Below, one piece after another: positions 47,621 through 56,650 of a DNA stretch of 64,000 nt; position 1 is the stretch's first letter, and each line of letters begins with the position of its first letter. The notes beneath the pieces are model-generated. The model searched no databases and was not told where the DNA came from. It saw nothing but the letters and a program-made list of their open reading frames with translations. The position numbers and the translations under genes are program-made. Source of the stretch: Streptomyces koelreuteriae (GTDB lineage: Bacteria; Actinomycetota; Actinomycetes; Streptomycetales; Streptomycetaceae); contig NZ_CP075896.1 of NCBI RefSeq assembly GCF_018604545.1, forward strand, positions 3,534,001-3,598,000, written 5' to 3'.

Positions 47621-47649
47621 GGCCCCTCCACGGATTGCCCGGAGGGGTC
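47621..47649 (-). other. Stem-loop between tilS and hpt
   Basis: GGCCCCTCC (47621-47629) pairs with GGAGGGGTC (47641-47649) (one wobble pair) around an 11-nt loop, directly after the tilS stop. No T-run. Confidence 0.5.
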
Positions 47650-47654
47650 GTGGT

Positions 47655-48680
47655 TCAGCCTTGCCGAATCACCAGTCTGCCACCCTGCCGCTGGGCCACG
47701 ACTTTGCCGGGGAGATTGATGGCTCCCTGACCGCGCCAGCCGGTGATGAGCCGGTCGACTTCTTCGATGTGGCGGGCGAACAGCGAGCCGGCCGGCGCAC
47801 CGGCCGCGATGGCGGCCCGGCGCAGGACGCGGCGGCGTACGGCGGGGGGCAGGGCGTAGAGCTTCGCGCACTCCAGCACGCCGGTGGCGTCTCGGACGGT
47901 GGCCTCGGCCCGGCCGGCCCAGGCGTCGAGGGCGTCGGCGTCGTCGCGGGAGAGCTGTGCCGTGCGGGCGAGGGCTTCGACGACGCCTTTGCCGAGGGCC
48001 TTCTCCAGGGCGGGCAGGCCTTCGTGGCGCAGCCGGGAGCGGGTGTAGGCGGGGTCGGCGTTGTGGGGGTCGTCCCAGACGGGCAGGGACTGGACCATGC
48101 AGGCCTTGCGGGCGGTCTGCCGGTCGAGTTCCAGGAAGGGGCGCCGGTAGCGGCCGCCGGCCCCCGAGACCGCGGCCATTCCGGACAGGGAGCGGATGCC
48201 GGAGCCGCGGGCGAGGCCCAGGAGGACGGTCTCGGCCTGGTCGTCGCGGGTGTGGCCGAGGAGGACCGCGGTGGCGCCGTGGCGTTCGGCCGCGGTGTCG
48301 AGTGCGGTGTAGCGGGCGTCGCGGGCGGCGGCTTCGGGTCCGCCGGTGCGGCCGACGGTCACGGCGACGGAGTCGACCGGGTCGAGGCCGAGTTCGCGCA
48401 GGCGCTGGACGACTTCCGCGGCGCGGGCGTCGGAGCCGGGCTGGAGGCCGTGGTCGACGGTCACGCCGCCGGCTCTGATGCCGAGTTTGGGGGACTCGAA
48501 GGCGAGAGCGGAGGCGAGGGCCATGGAGTCGGCGCCGCCGGAGCAGGCCACGAGCACGAGCGGCGGGGGCGGCGGCTCGTGCGGGAGCGCGGCGGTGGCG
48601 CTGTGGTGTTCGGTGAGGAGGTCGTGGAGGACGCGGCGGACCGCCAGGCGTATCGCCGCGACCGCAGGATGGGGACCCAT
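47655..48680 (-). CDS. tilS: tRNA(Ile)-lysidine synthetase TilS
   Basis: A 341-residue N-type ATP pyrophosphatase that converts the CAU-anticodon wobble C of tRNA-Ile2 to lysidine. P-loop [17 protein letters not shown], then [40 protein letters not shown] and [11 protein letters not shown]. It is shorter than the E. coli enzyme (432 residues), keeping only a reduced C-terminal domain, as in other actinobacteria. ATG at 48680. Confidence 0.95.
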   Translation of the reverse strand: MGPHPAVAAIRLAVRRVLHDLLTEHHSATAALPHEPPPPPLVLVACSGGADSMALASALAFESPKLGIRAGGVTVDHGLQPGSDARAAEVVQRLRELGLDPVDSVAVTVGRTGGPEAAARDARYTALDTAAERHGATAVLLGHTRDDQAETVLLGLARGSGIRSLSGMAAVSGAGGRYRRPFLELDRQTARKACMVQSLPVWDDPHNADPAYTRSRLRHEGLPALEKALGKGVVEALARTAQLSRDDADALDAWAGRAEATVRDATGVLECAKLYALPPAVRRRVLRRAAIAAGAPAGSLFARHIEEVDRLITGWRGQGAINLPGKVVAQRQGGRLVIRQG

Positions 48681-48876
48681 GTCCGGTTCCCTTCATGAAG
48701 TTGTCGGGGGGTGAGCCCGAGGTTCGGTCACGCAGAGTGTGTAGATGGTGACAGAACCGGGCCGTTCCCCGAGCATTGCACGCCTACCCCTGCCTCACGG
48801 TCCCTCGGACGGGTGATTGGAGGGGCGTTCGCCTGCCGTCCGCCGGTTTCCTTTCACGACCTCGCGGCGATGTTCA

Positions 48877-50004
48877 CTACTCGGTCCTGCGGTGCACCCG
48901 CGCGACCCAGTCCGCCGGTTTGGCGATCTCCGTCTTGGTGGGGAGGGTGTTGGGCGAGGTCCACACGCGGTTGAAGCCGTCCATGCCGACCTCGTCGACG
49001 ACGGCCCGTACGAAGCGTTCGCCGTCGCGGTACTGGCGGAGTTTGGCGTCCAGGCCGAGGAGCTTGCGCAGGGCCAGGTCCAGGCGGGAGGCGCCCTTGG
49101 CGCGGCGCTGCTGGAACTTCTCGCGGATCTCTCCGACGGTCGGTACGACGTCCGGGCCGACGCCGTCCATGACGAAGTCGGCGTGGCCCTCCAGGAGGGA
49201 CATCACGGCGGTGAGGCGGCCGAGGATCTCCCGTTGGGCGGGGGTCTGCACGATTTCGACGAGGGAGCGGCCGCCGTCGTCCTCCTCGGCCTCGGGGCGG
49301 CCTCCGGCGAGGGTCTGGGCGGCTTCGCGTACGCGTTCCAGGACGGTCATGGGGTCGACGTCGGTCTCGCTGAGGAAGGCCTGGATCTCGCCCTCGAGGT
49401 GGTCCCGCAGCCAGGGCACGGCGGTGAACTGGGTGCGGTGGGTCTCCTCGTGGAGGCAGACCCAGAGGCGGAAGTCGTGGGGGTCGACGTCGAGTTCGCG
49501 CTCCACGTGCACGATGTTCGGGGCGACGAGCAGGAGCCGGCCGCCGCCGTTCTCCGCGGCGGGGAGGCCGGCGGTGGCGGGGGCGAAGGTCTCGTACTGG
49601 CCGAGGACGCGGGAGGCCAGGAAGGACAGCAGCATGCCCAGTTCCACGCCGGTGACCTTGCCGCCGACCGCGCTCATCACCGCGCCGCCGGGGGTGTTGC
49701 CGCGGCGGTCCTGCATCTTGTCGAGCAGGGGCTTGAGGAGTTCTCTGAAGCCGGCGACGTTCGCGCGGATCCAGCCGGGGCGGTCGACGACGAGGACGGG
49801 GGTGTCGTGTCCCTCCTCGGTGCCCAGGCGGGTGAAGCCGCGGACGTGTCCCTCCGAGGCCTTGGCGTGCCGACGCAGTTCCGCGACGACGGCGCGGGCC
49901 TCGTCCCGGCTGACGTCGGGGCCCGGCCGTACGAGCCGGGTCGCGGTCGCGACCGCGAGATTCCAGTCGACCATGCCGGTTGAAGCACCACCGATGCTCG
50001 TCAT
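48877..50004 (-). CDS. Zincin-like metallohydrolase (DUF2342/zincin_2)
   Basis: A 375-residue protein with a zinc-protease-type motif in LWVCLHEETHRTQF and a second conserved block VMSLLEGHADFVMDGVG. These proteins are widespread in actinobacteria next to dacB and tilS and are of unknown function, sometimes labelled coenzyme-F420-associated. No signal peptide is seen, so it is probably cytoplasmic. TACGGT lies 6 nt before the ATG at 50004, predicting a leaderless message. Confidence 0.88.
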   Translation of the reverse strand: MTSIGGASTGMVDWNLAVATATRLVRPGPDVSRDEARAVVAELRRHAKASEGHVRGFTRLGTEEGHDTPVLVVDRPGWIRANVAGFRELLKPLLDKMQDRRGNTPGGAVMSAVGGKVTGVELGMLLSFLASRVLGQYETFAPATAGLPAAENGGGRLLLVAPNIVHVERELDVDPHDFRLWVCLHEETHRTQFTAVPWLRDHLEGEIQAFLSETDVDPMTVLERVREAAQTLAGGRPEAEEDDGGRSLVEIVQTPAQREILGRLTAVMSLLEGHADFVMDGVGPDVVPTVGEIREKFQQRRAKGASRLDLALRKLLGLDAKLRQYRDGERFVRAVVDEVGMDGFNRVWTSPNTLPTKTEIAKPADWVARVHRRTE

Positions 50005-50010
50005 GCGTCA

Positions 50011-50016
50011 ACCGTA
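50011..50016 (-). promoter_or_regulatory. -10 box, predicted leaderless transcript (zincin gene)
   Basis: TACGGT on the minus strand, 6 nt before the ATG at 50004. Confidence 0.55.
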
Positions 50017-50196
50017 CGTGAGCGCTGGCCGCTGGGGCAGGGCGGCGAGGGGTGGGTGACGCCGGGGTGCGTTGTCAGGTGCTCGGCGTTCGGCGGGGTC
50101 GGCGGGGGCCGGGGTTTCTCGGCCTGTGCTCGGCGTTGCCCGCTGTGCCCACCCGTTCCGCCCCAGCAGAACGACTGCCCACAGCAGGGCAAGCGG

Positions 50197-51777
50197 TTAT
50201 CGGCAGCCGCATTCCGACAGGGTCGTCGCCGCTCTGTCCAGGGCCTTCTGGGCTGCTTCGGGGTTGGTGGTCTCGTTGGCCATGAACGCGAAGGCGAGGA
50301 GGCGGCCGTCCTGGTCGACGAGGGTGCCCGCGAGGGTGTTGACGCCGGTCAGGGTGCCGGTCTTGGCGCGTACGACGCCGGCTGCTCCGTCCGTGTAGCG
50401 GCTGGTCAGGGTGCCGGTGAAGCCGGCGACGGGGAGGCCGGTGAGGGCCGGGCGGAGTTCGGGGTGGCCGGGGTCGGCCGCCTTGGCCAGGAGGGCGGTG
50501 AGGAGGTCCGCCGTCAGCCGGTCGGCGCGGTTCAGGCCGCTGCCGTCCTTGAAGGCGGCGCCCTTGAGAGGGAGGCCGAGCTTGCGCAGCTGCGTGCCGA
50601 CGGCCCGGTCGGCGCCTTCGAAGTCGGCGCGCTCGCCGGTGGCGAGGGCGGTCTGGCGGGCGAGGGCCTCGGCGATGTCGTTGTCGCTGTTGGTCAGCAT
50701 GCGTTCGACGAGGGCGGAGAGCGGGGGCGAGGAGACCGTGGCGAGGGTCTTGGCCCGGGTGGTGGCCTTGGAGGGGCCGGGGGCCGTGGTCTTGATGCCG
50801 TGGGACTTCAGGAGGTCGCCGAAGCGGTCGGCCGCGTCCTGCGCCGGGTCGGGGACGCGGGCGACGGGGCCCTTGGTCGAGTCGTCGGTGCGGGCCTCGT
50901 CGGCCATCAGGGGGCTGATGAGGGCGAGGTTGGGGTTGACCCCGATCGGGTGCTTTTCGTCGCCCGCGTAGAGGGTCGTGTCGTAGGAGAGCGTCACCTC
51001 GCGGATGCCCCGTTCGGCGAGGGATCCGGCCGTGTCGGCGGCCAGGTCGCGCAGGCTCGCCGCTCCGGCGGCGTCCTCGTGGGCGGTGAGGGTGGGGTCG
51101 CCGCCGCCGACCAGGACGACTTCCCTGGTGTCGGGTTCCAGCGCGGCGCGGGTGGTGATGCGGTGGTCGGCGCCCATGGCGGACAGCGCGGCGACGGCCG
51201 TGGCGATCTTCGTCGTGGAGGCCGGGGTGAGCGCGGCGTCGGAGCCCGTGCCGTACAGGCGCCTGCCGCTTGTGACGTCGACGACAGCGGCGGCGGGCCG
51301 GGGGCCGAGCGCGGGGTCCTCCAGCAGGGGTGTGAGGGCGCTGCTGAGGGCCCTGCCGTCGGGGGCGGACTTCACCTTGCTGACGCCGCCGAGGCCCCTG
51401 AGCACCGGGGCGGCGCTGGGGGCGGGCCGGGGCCTGCCGGGGGCGCCCGAGGTGCCGCCGTGATCTGTGCCACCCGGGCGGTTCAGGGCGGCGGCCCGGT
51501 CCCGCTCGGCCGTACGCTGACCCGAGGAGTCCCAGGGACCGGCGGCGGTCACCACACCGGCGGCCAGTGCGAGACCGGCGGTGGCGGCCCCCGCGGTGTA
51601 CTGCCAGGTCTTCGGCCGCATGAGCCGCGCGACCTGCGGTTTCCCGGCCCGTGCAAGCCGCGCGACCCGTGGTTTCGCGGCCGCGGCGGCCCGGGCCAGG
51701 CGCGGTCGTACGGCACCCGCGATCCGCACCACGTGCGGTCTCGCGGACCGCCATGGCCTCAGCTCTGGCACGAACAC
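50197..51777 (-). CDS. dacB: D-alanyl-D-alanine carboxypeptidase/endopeptidase DacB (PBP4 type)
   Basis: A 526-residue class-C penicillin-binding protein. The N-terminus is unusual: about 55 basic residues with repeated PRVARLARAGKP-like units before the membrane segment (about residues 60-80). The penicilloyl-serine domain has SxxK in TPASTTKIATA, SxN in TNSDNDIAEALA and KTG in VRAKTGTLTGVNT. It trims peptidoglycan stem peptides or cross-links. AAGGGG precedes the GTG at 51777. It is divergent from ppa. Confidence 0.95.
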   Translation of the reverse strand: MFVPELRPWRSARPHVVRIAGAVRPRLARAAAAAKPRVARLARAGKPQVARLMRPKTWQYTAGAATAGLALAAGVVTAAGPWDSSGQRTAERDRAAALNRPGGTDHGGTSGAPGRPRPAPSAAPVLRGLGGVSKVKSAPDGRALSSALTPLLEDPALGPRPAAAVVDVTSGRRLYGTGSDAALTPASTTKIATAVAALSAMGADHRITTRAALEPDTREVVLVGGGDPTLTAHEDAAGAASLRDLAADTAGSLAERGIREVTLSYDTTLYAGDEKHPIGVNPNLALISPLMADEARTDDSTKGPVARVPDPAQDAADRFGDLLKSHGIKTTAPGPSKATTRAKTLATVSSPPLSALVERMLTNSDNDIAEALARQTALATGERADFEGADRAVGTQLRKLGLPLKGAAFKDGSGLNRADRLTADLLTALLAKAADPGHPELRPALTGLPVAGFTGTLTSRYTDGAAGVVRAKTGTLTGVNTLAGTLVDQDGRLLAFAFMANETTNPEAAQKALDRAATTLSECGCR

Positions 51778-51856
51778 CAGCCCCTTTCGCGATCACACAC
51801 CTGCGTGAGGGACACTTAACCACCAGAACTATGTGTTGATCATGGAGGAGCCACCG

Positions 51857-52348
51857 GTGGAGTTCGACGTCACGATCGAGATTCCGAAGGGTTCGCGCAA
51901 CAAGTACGAGGTGGACCACGAGACCGGTCGTATCCGCCTGGACCGGCGACTCTTCACCTCGACCGCCTACCCGACCGACTACGGCTTCGTCGAGAACACC
52001 CTCGGCGAGGACGGCGACCCGCTGGACGCGCTGGTCATCCTGGACGAGCCGACGTTCCCGGGCTGTCTCATCAAGTGCCGTGCGATCGGCATGTTCCGTA
52101 TGACGGACGAGGCCGGTGGCGACGACAAGCTGCTGTGCGTCCCGGCGACGGACCCGCGTGTGGAGCACCTGCGGGACATCCACCACGTGTCGGAGTTCGA
52201 CCGCCTGGAGATCCAGCACTTCTTCGAGGTCTACAAGGACCTCGAGCCCGGCAAGTCGGTCGAGGGTGCCGACTGGGTGGGCCGTACGGACGCCGAGGTC
52301 GAGATCGAGCGGTCCTACAAGCGTTTCAAGGAGTCGGGCGGGCACTGA
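51857..52348 (+). CDS. ppa: Inorganic pyrophosphatase Ppa
   Basis: A 163-residue family-I soluble pyrophosphatase that pulls biosynthetic reactions forward by hydrolysing pyrophosphate. Active-site blocks: [19 protein letters not shown], the signature [10 protein letters not shown], and [23 protein letters not shown] lies 6 nt before the GTG at 51857, which decides the start over the in-frame ATG at 51833 or 51842. A 12-bp terminator follows. Confidence 0.97.
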   Translation: MEFDVTIEIPKGSRNKYEVDHETGRIRLDRRLFTSTAYPTDYGFVENTLGEDGDPLDALVILDEPTFPGCLIKCRAIGMFRMTDEAGGDDKLLCVPATDPRVEHLRDIHHVSEFDRLEIQHFFEVYKDLEPGKSVEGADWVGRTDAEVEIERSYKRFKESGGH

Positions 52349-52366
52349 CCCTTCCTCGACACCCAT

Positions 52367-52394
52367 CGGGCCGCACGCCTGCGCGTGCGGCCCG
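52367..52394 (+). terminator. Terminator of ppa
   Basis: Perfect 12-bp stem CGGGCCGCACGC / GCGTGCGGCCCG with a CTGC tetraloop, followed by T-rich sequence (TTCGTCCGTTTG). Confidence 0.85.
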
Positions 52395-52442
52395 TTCGTC
52401 CGTTTGTGCGCATACTGAAGCTGTGGGGGGTACGAGGCTGAC

Positions 52443-54164
52443 GTGTCGTACAGGGAGCGCCAGGCAGTGACGGACGCGGAGGACCGCAAGCCGAAGTCGG
52501 ACGAGGCGAGGAGCAACTTCTCGCCTCCCGGTGGGGCCGCCGTCGACGGGGAGATGTCGACGACGTCGGAGTTCGCCATACCGGAAGGGCTGGCCGTCCA
52601 CAGGACGGCCGGTGCGGAGGCCGAGACCACGTCGGAGTTCTCCCTGCCGCAGGGGATGGACGTCCCGCAGGCGCCCTCGGCGGAGCCGGAGGGGTCGGCG
52701 TTCACGACGCCGAGCACGTACACCGCGAAGCACGCCCTGTCCGCGTTCACCCCGCCGACCGGGATTCCCGTGGTCAGCCTGACCAAGGACGTGCCCTGGC
52801 AGGACCGGATGCGCACGATGCTGCGGATGCCGGTGGCGGAGCGGCCGGCGACGGAACCGAGCCAGCGGCACGCCGACGAGGCGGGGCCCGCGGTGCCCCG
52901 TGTGCTCGACCTGACGCTGCGTATCGGGGAGTTGCTGCTGGCGGGCGGTGAGGGCGCCGAGGACGTGGAGGCGGCCATGTTCGCCGTCTGCCGGTCCTAC
53001 GGTCTGGACCGCTGCGAGCCGAACGTCACCTTCACGCTGCTGGCGATCTCCTATCAGCCGTCGCTCGTCGACGACCCGGTCACGGCGTCGCGGACCGTGC
53101 GCCGCAGGGGCACCGACTACACGCGTCTCGCGGCCGTGTACCAGCTGGTGGACGACCTCAGCGACCACGAGACCGCGGTCTCCCTGGAGGAGGCCTACCG
53201 GCGGCTGGCGGAGATCCGCCGTAACCGGCACCCCTACCCCGGCTGGGCGCTGACCGGTGCGAGCGGGCTGCTGGCCGGTGCGGCCTCCGTGCTCGTCGGC
53301 GGTGATCTGCTCGTGTTCGTCGCCGCCGCGCTGGGCGCGATGCTCGGTGACCGGCTGGCGTGGCTGTGCGCGGGGCGCGGGCTGCCGGAGTTCTACCAGT
53401 TCACGGTGGCCGCGATGCCGCCGGCCGCGATCGGGGTCGCGCTCACGCTCGTCCATGCGAACGTCAACGCGTCCGCGGTCATCACCGGTGGACTGTTCGC
53501 GCTGCTGCCCGGGCGGGCGCTGGTGGCGGGGGTACAGGACGGGCTGACCGGCTTCTACATCACCGCGTCCGCGCGTCTGCTGGAGGTTCTGTACTTCTTC
53601 GTGGGCATCGTCGCGGGTGTGCTGCTGGTGCTGTACTTCGGTGTGCAGCTGGGGGCGCGGCTGAACCCCGACGGGGCGCTCGGGATCTCCGACCAGCCGG
53701 TGCTGCTGATCGGGGCGTCGATGCTGCTGTCGCTGGCGTTCGCCGTGCTGCTTCAGCAGGAACGATCCACCGTGGTGTGGGTGACGCTGAACGGCGGTGT
53801 CGCGTGGGTCGTGTACGGCGCGATGCATCTGGCCGGGGATATCTCGCCGGTGGCGTCGACGGCCGCGGCGGCGGGGCTGGTGGGGCTGTTCGGGCAGTTG
53901 TTGTCGCGGTATCAGTTCGCTTCGGCCCTGCCGTACACGACTGCCGCGATCGGGCCCCTGCTGCCGGGTTCCGCGACGTACTTCGGTCTGCTGGCGATCG
54001 CGCAGAACGAGATCGACGAGGGGCTGGTGTCGCTGTCCAAGGCGGTGGCGCTGGCCATGGCCATCGCCATCGGGGTGAATCTGGGGTCCGAGATCTCGCG
54101 GATGTTCCTGCGGATCGGGTCCGCGGAGAAGCGGCGGGCCGCCAAGCGGACGCGAGGGTTCTAG
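52443..54164 (+). CDS. ThrE-type threonine/serine exporter family protein
   Basis: A 573-residue membrane protein. About 140 disordered residues (repeats of TTSEFxxPxG type: MSTTSEFAIPEGLAV and ETTSEFSLPQGMDV) precede the DUF1212 domain (RIGELLLAGGEGAEDVEAAM, then VTFTLLAISY) and a ten-helix membrane part joined to a DUF3815 domain (STAAAAGLVGLFGQLLSRY, LLPGSATYFGLLAI). The Corynebacterium homologue ThrE exports threonine and serine. The GTG at 52443 with GAGG upstream is taken as the start. Confidence 0.9.
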   Translation: MSYRERQAVTDAEDRKPKSDEARSNFSPPGGAAVDGEMSTTSEFAIPEGLAVHRTAGAEAETTSEFSLPQGMDVPQAPSAEPEGSAFTTPSTYTAKHALSAFTPPTGIPVVSLTKDVPWQDRMRTMLRMPVAERPATEPSQRHADEAGPAVPRVLDLTLRIGELLLAGGEGAEDVEAAMFAVCRSYGLDRCEPNVTFTLLAISYQPSLVDDPVTASRTVRRRGTDYTRLAAVYQLVDDLSDHETAVSLEEAYRRLAEIRRNRHPYPGWALTGASGLLAGAASVLVGGDLLVFVAAALGAMLGDRLAWLCAGRGLPEFYQFTVAAMPPAAIGVALTLVHANVNASAVITGGLFALLPGRALVAGVQDGLTGFYITASARLLEVLYFFVGIVAGVLLVLYFGVQLGARLNPDGALGISDQPVLLIGASMLLSLAFAVLLQQERSTVVWVTLNGGVAWVVYGAMHLAGDISPVASTAAAAGLVGLFGQLLSRYQFASALPYTTAAIGPLLPGSATYFGLLAIAQNEIDEGLVSLSKAVALAMAIAIGVNLGSEISRMFLRIGSAEKRRAAKRTRGF

Positions 54165-54204
54165 CGCCGAGTGCCTATGGGGTCGGGGCTTCGTGTCCGT
54201 TGGC

Positions 54205-54259
54205 GGCTGCGGGTGGTTCGTGGCTTGTCGCGCAGTTCCCCGCGCCCCTGAAAAGCAGG
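54205..54259. repeat. Copy of a common Streptomyces intergenic repeat
   Basis: GCTTGTCGCGCAGTTCCCCG followed by CGCCCCTGA is a sequence I recognise as occurring many times between genes in Streptomyces genomes. It lies between the convergent ThrE-type and DedA genes. Confidence 0.55.
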
Positions 54260-54263
54260 TCGG

Positions 54264-55118
54264 TCAGTAGCCGCCGTTGTAAGGCTGCTGGTTCCCCTGC
54301 TGCTGTTGCTGGCCGTAGCCCGGGGACTGGGGGTACTGGTTGTAGTACTGCTGGTCGTTGTAGCCGTTCTGGTTGCCGTACGGCTGCTGCTGCTGGTGCG
54401 GGGGCTGGTCGTCCGGGGTGATGCGGCGGAGCTGGGTCGTGGCGTCGTCCATGGCCGGGAGCTGGGACTGGGGCGCCTGCTGGGGCGTGGCCGCCGCGCG
54501 CTTCTTCTTGGAGCGCTCGCGCAGGTACTCGATGATGATCGGGAGGACGGAGAGCAGGACGATCAGGATCAGGATCGACTCGACGTTCTTCTTGATGAAG
54601 CCGATCTGGCCGAGCCAGTAGCCCGCGAGGGTGACGCCGGTGCCCCAGGCGATGCCGCCGATCACGTTGTACGTGAGGAAGGTGCGGTACTTCATGCGGC
54701 CGGCGCCGGCGACGATCGGGGCGAAGGTGCGCACGATCGGGACGAAGCGGGCCAGGACGATCGCCTTGGGGCCGTACTTCTCCATGAACTCGTGGGCCTT
54801 GTCCAGGTTCTCCTGCTTGAAGAGCTTGGAGTTCGGCCGGTTGAAGAGCTTCGGGCCGAGGAACTTGCCGATCATGTAGCCCACTTGGTCACCGACGACG
54901 GCGGCGATCACGATCAGCGTGCAGACCAGCCACAGCGGCTGGGTGATGTAGGTGCCCTCGGCCACGAAGAGGCCGGCCGTGAACAGCAGGGAGTCGCCGG
55001 GCAGGAACGCGAAGAGTCCGGACTCCGCGAAGACGATGAGCAGGATGCCGGGCAGGCTGAACGTGGAGATCAGATAGTCCGGGCTGAGCCACTCGGGGCC
55101 GAGCGCAAGCGTGGTCAC
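54264..55118 (-). CDS. DedA-family membrane protein with Q/N/Y-rich tail
   Basis: A 284-residue protein. The DedA/SNARE-associated core spans residues 15-200 with FAESGLFAFLPGDSLLFTAG, GDQVGYMIGKFLGPKLF, ARFVPIVRTFAPIVAGAGRM and FLTYNVIGGIAWG. DedA proteins act as lipid-carrier flippases (for example undecaprenyl phosphate) and help keep the membrane potential. The last 60 residues are a Gln/Asn/Tyr/Gly-rich low-complexity tail (PYGNQNGYNDQQYYNQYPQS), prion-like in composition and unusual for this family. GTG start at 55118. Confidence 0.93.
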   Translation of the reverse strand: MTTLALGPEWLSPDYLISTFSLPGILLIVFAESGLFAFLPGDSLLFTAGLFVAEGTYITQPLWLVCTLIVIAAVVGDQVGYMIGKFLGPKLFNRPNSKLFKQENLDKAHEFMEKYGPKAIVLARFVPIVRTFAPIVAGAGRMKYRTFLTYNVIGGIAWGTGVTLAGYWLGQIGFIKKNVESILILIVLLSVLPIIIEYLRERSKKKRAAATPQQAPQSQLPAMDDATTQLRRITPDDQPPHQQQQPYGNQNGYNDQQYYNQYPQSPGYGQQQQQGNQQPYNGGY

Positions 55119-55254
55119 GGGGATGTGGCTCCTGCTGCTGGGGGGATACGGGCTGGGGCTGACTGCCTCAAAGTATCAACGCGGCCGTCATGGCCCAGGT
55201 TCCATGGGCGTACTCAGGATGCACTGTGGGCGGTCCCGGTCAAAGCTGTGAACC

Positions 55255-55629
55255 ATGGGCATCGACGAATACGGCGGTGGACAGGGCCCCCGGCCCGAGG
55301 TCATCGTCGTCACCACGAACGACGTACCCGGCTACCGCGTGCGGGAGGTGCTGGGTGAGGTCTTCGGCCTGACCGTGCGCTCCCGGCACCTGGGGAGCCA
55401 GATCGGTGCCGGGCTGAAGTCGATGGTCGGCGGCGAGCTGCGCGGGCTGACCAAGACGCTCGTGCAGACCCGCAACCAGGCCATGGAGCGGCTCGTCGAG
55501 CAGGCACGCGCGCGTGGAGCCAACGGGGTGCTCGCGTTCCGCTTCGATGTGACGGAGGCGGCGGACGTGGGCACGGAGGTGTGCGCGTACGGCACGGCCG
55601 TGGTGATCGAGCTCGATCACACAGGGTGA
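55255..55629 (+). CDS. YbjQ-family protein (PF01906)
   Basis: A 124-residue protein of the YbjQ/UPF0145 family (VVTTNDVPGYRVREVLGEVFGLTVRS, LTKTLVQTRNQAMERLVEQA, ARGANGVLAFRFD). The fold forms pentamers and is described as a possible heavy-metal-binding domain, but the function is not established. It is the last gene of the conserved core before the RiPP cluster and ends 37 nt from the convergent HTTM gene. Confidence 0.9.
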   Translation: MGIDEYGGGQGPRPEVIVVTTNDVPGYRVREVLGEVFGLTVRSRHLGSQIGAGLKSMVGGELRGLTKTLVQTRNQAMERLVEQARARGANGVLAFRFDVTEAADVGTEVCAYGTAVVIELDHTG

Positions 55630-55666
55630 CAGGAGTTTCCCCGGTGGTAGCCGTATCCCCTCGGGG

Positions 55667-56506
55667 TCAGTCCTCGTGCCCCGCCTTTCCGGACAGCTCC
55701 GCGCGCTCGTCCCGCTGGGCGAAGACGTAGAGCAGCGCCGGGTGGGTGGCGCCGAAGGCCAGCACGAAGCGGTTGAGGCCCATGAACTGCCCGATCCCCA
55801 GGTGGAACAGCGTCATGGAGCCGAGATAGGCCTTCGCGGCGGGCCTGGGCAGGACGAAGACCAGCGGGAAGGAGACCTCCGCGGCGATCGTCCCCCAGGT
55901 CACGAGCTTGCCCACCGTCGGGTACTTGTGCACGAGCCGGTAGACGCGCTGGTCGCCGTAGTTGCGCGTACGGATGACGCCGCTGAACGCCTCTCCGCTG
56001 AGCCACACCGGGGAGACGAGTTTGACCACACCGGAGGCGACGTAGGAGATGCTCGTCTCCAGGGCCAGTGCGCGCATGGCCACGTCGCGGGCCTTGTCGC
56101 CGTCCTTGAAGGTGCCGGTCGAGGCGAGGGCGATGTTGATGACCTGCTGGAGCTGGTCGGCGCCGTCCCCGCCGAAGGGGGAGCGCAGGCGTCCGGCCGC
56201 GCCCGTGGCCGCGAGGACGGCGCTGCCCGCGGTGCGTACCGCGCGCTTGTGGCCCCAGATCAGGGTGGCGGCGGAAGCACCCGCCTGTATCCCGTAGAGG
56301 GCGACCGCCGCCTGCTTGGATTCGAGGGCGCGGGTCAGCCGGGGAAAGCGCTTGGCGAACTTGGGGCGCATGTTCGCGAGCTGCCCGCTCAGCATTTCGC
56401 CTTCTTCGAACTTACGCGTCTGGCTCAGCATTTCGAGTGCGGAGACCAGCGTACCCAGCGAAGCCACTCGGCGTGCCGTGACCTCGGGCGGAGCGCTGAG
56501 GAACAT
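55667..56506 (-). CDS. HTTM-domain membrane protein of the linaridin cluster
   Basis: A 279-residue membrane protein with an HTTM (vitamin K-dependent carboxylase-like) membrane domain: SYVASGVVKLVSPVWLSGEA, TRNYGDQRVYRLVHKYPTVG, EVSFPLVFVL and FHLGIGQFMGLNRFVLAFGA. It is the last gene after the precursor peptide. Membrane proteins are among the conserved partners in linaridin clusters and are thought to act in Thr dehydration or epimerisation; its precise role here is inferred from position. The ATG at 56506 has GGGAG upstream. A longer GTG start at 56563 falls inside the terminator hairpin and is rejected. Confidence 0.8.
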   Translation of the reverse strand: MFLSAPPEVTARRVASLGTLVSALEMLSQTRKFEEGEMLSGQLANMRPKFAKRFPRLTRALESKQAAVALYGIQAGASAATLIWGHKRAVRTAGSAVLAATGAAGRLRSPFGGDGADQLQQVINIALASTGTFKDGDKARDVAMRALALETSISYVASGVVKLVSPVWLSGEAFSGVIRTRNYGDQRVYRLVHKYPTVGKLVTWGTIAAEVSFPLVFVLPRPAAKAYLGSMTLFHLGIGQFMGLNRFVLAFGATHPALLYVFAQRDERAELSGKAGHED

Positions 56507-56553
56507 GGATGGGTGCTCCCGATGGTGTGATGCGAGTACGGTGGATACGAAAA

Positions 56554-56594
56554 GCGGCGGCACGGTATGCGTATCGGGCGTACCGTGCCGCCGC
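56554..56594 (-). terminator. Intra-operon terminator/attenuator after the precursor gene
   Basis: Perfect 14-bp inverted repeat (GCGGCGGCACGGTA at 56554-56567 and its complement at 56581-56594) with a 13-nt loop, followed on the minus strand by CTTTTC. It stands 57 nt after the precursor stop and 48 nt before the HTTM start. Confidence 0.85.
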
Positions 56595-56650
56595 GTCTTT
56601 CATCGGACGGAGCTAGCGATGCCGGTCAGCATCGCCCGCCGGCCGGCCGT

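Noticed and set aside
56507..56563. Upstream GTG start for the HTTM protein (19 extra residues)
   Set aside because: It lies inside the terminator hairpin and lacks a ribosome site, while the ATG at 56506 has GGGAG upstream.
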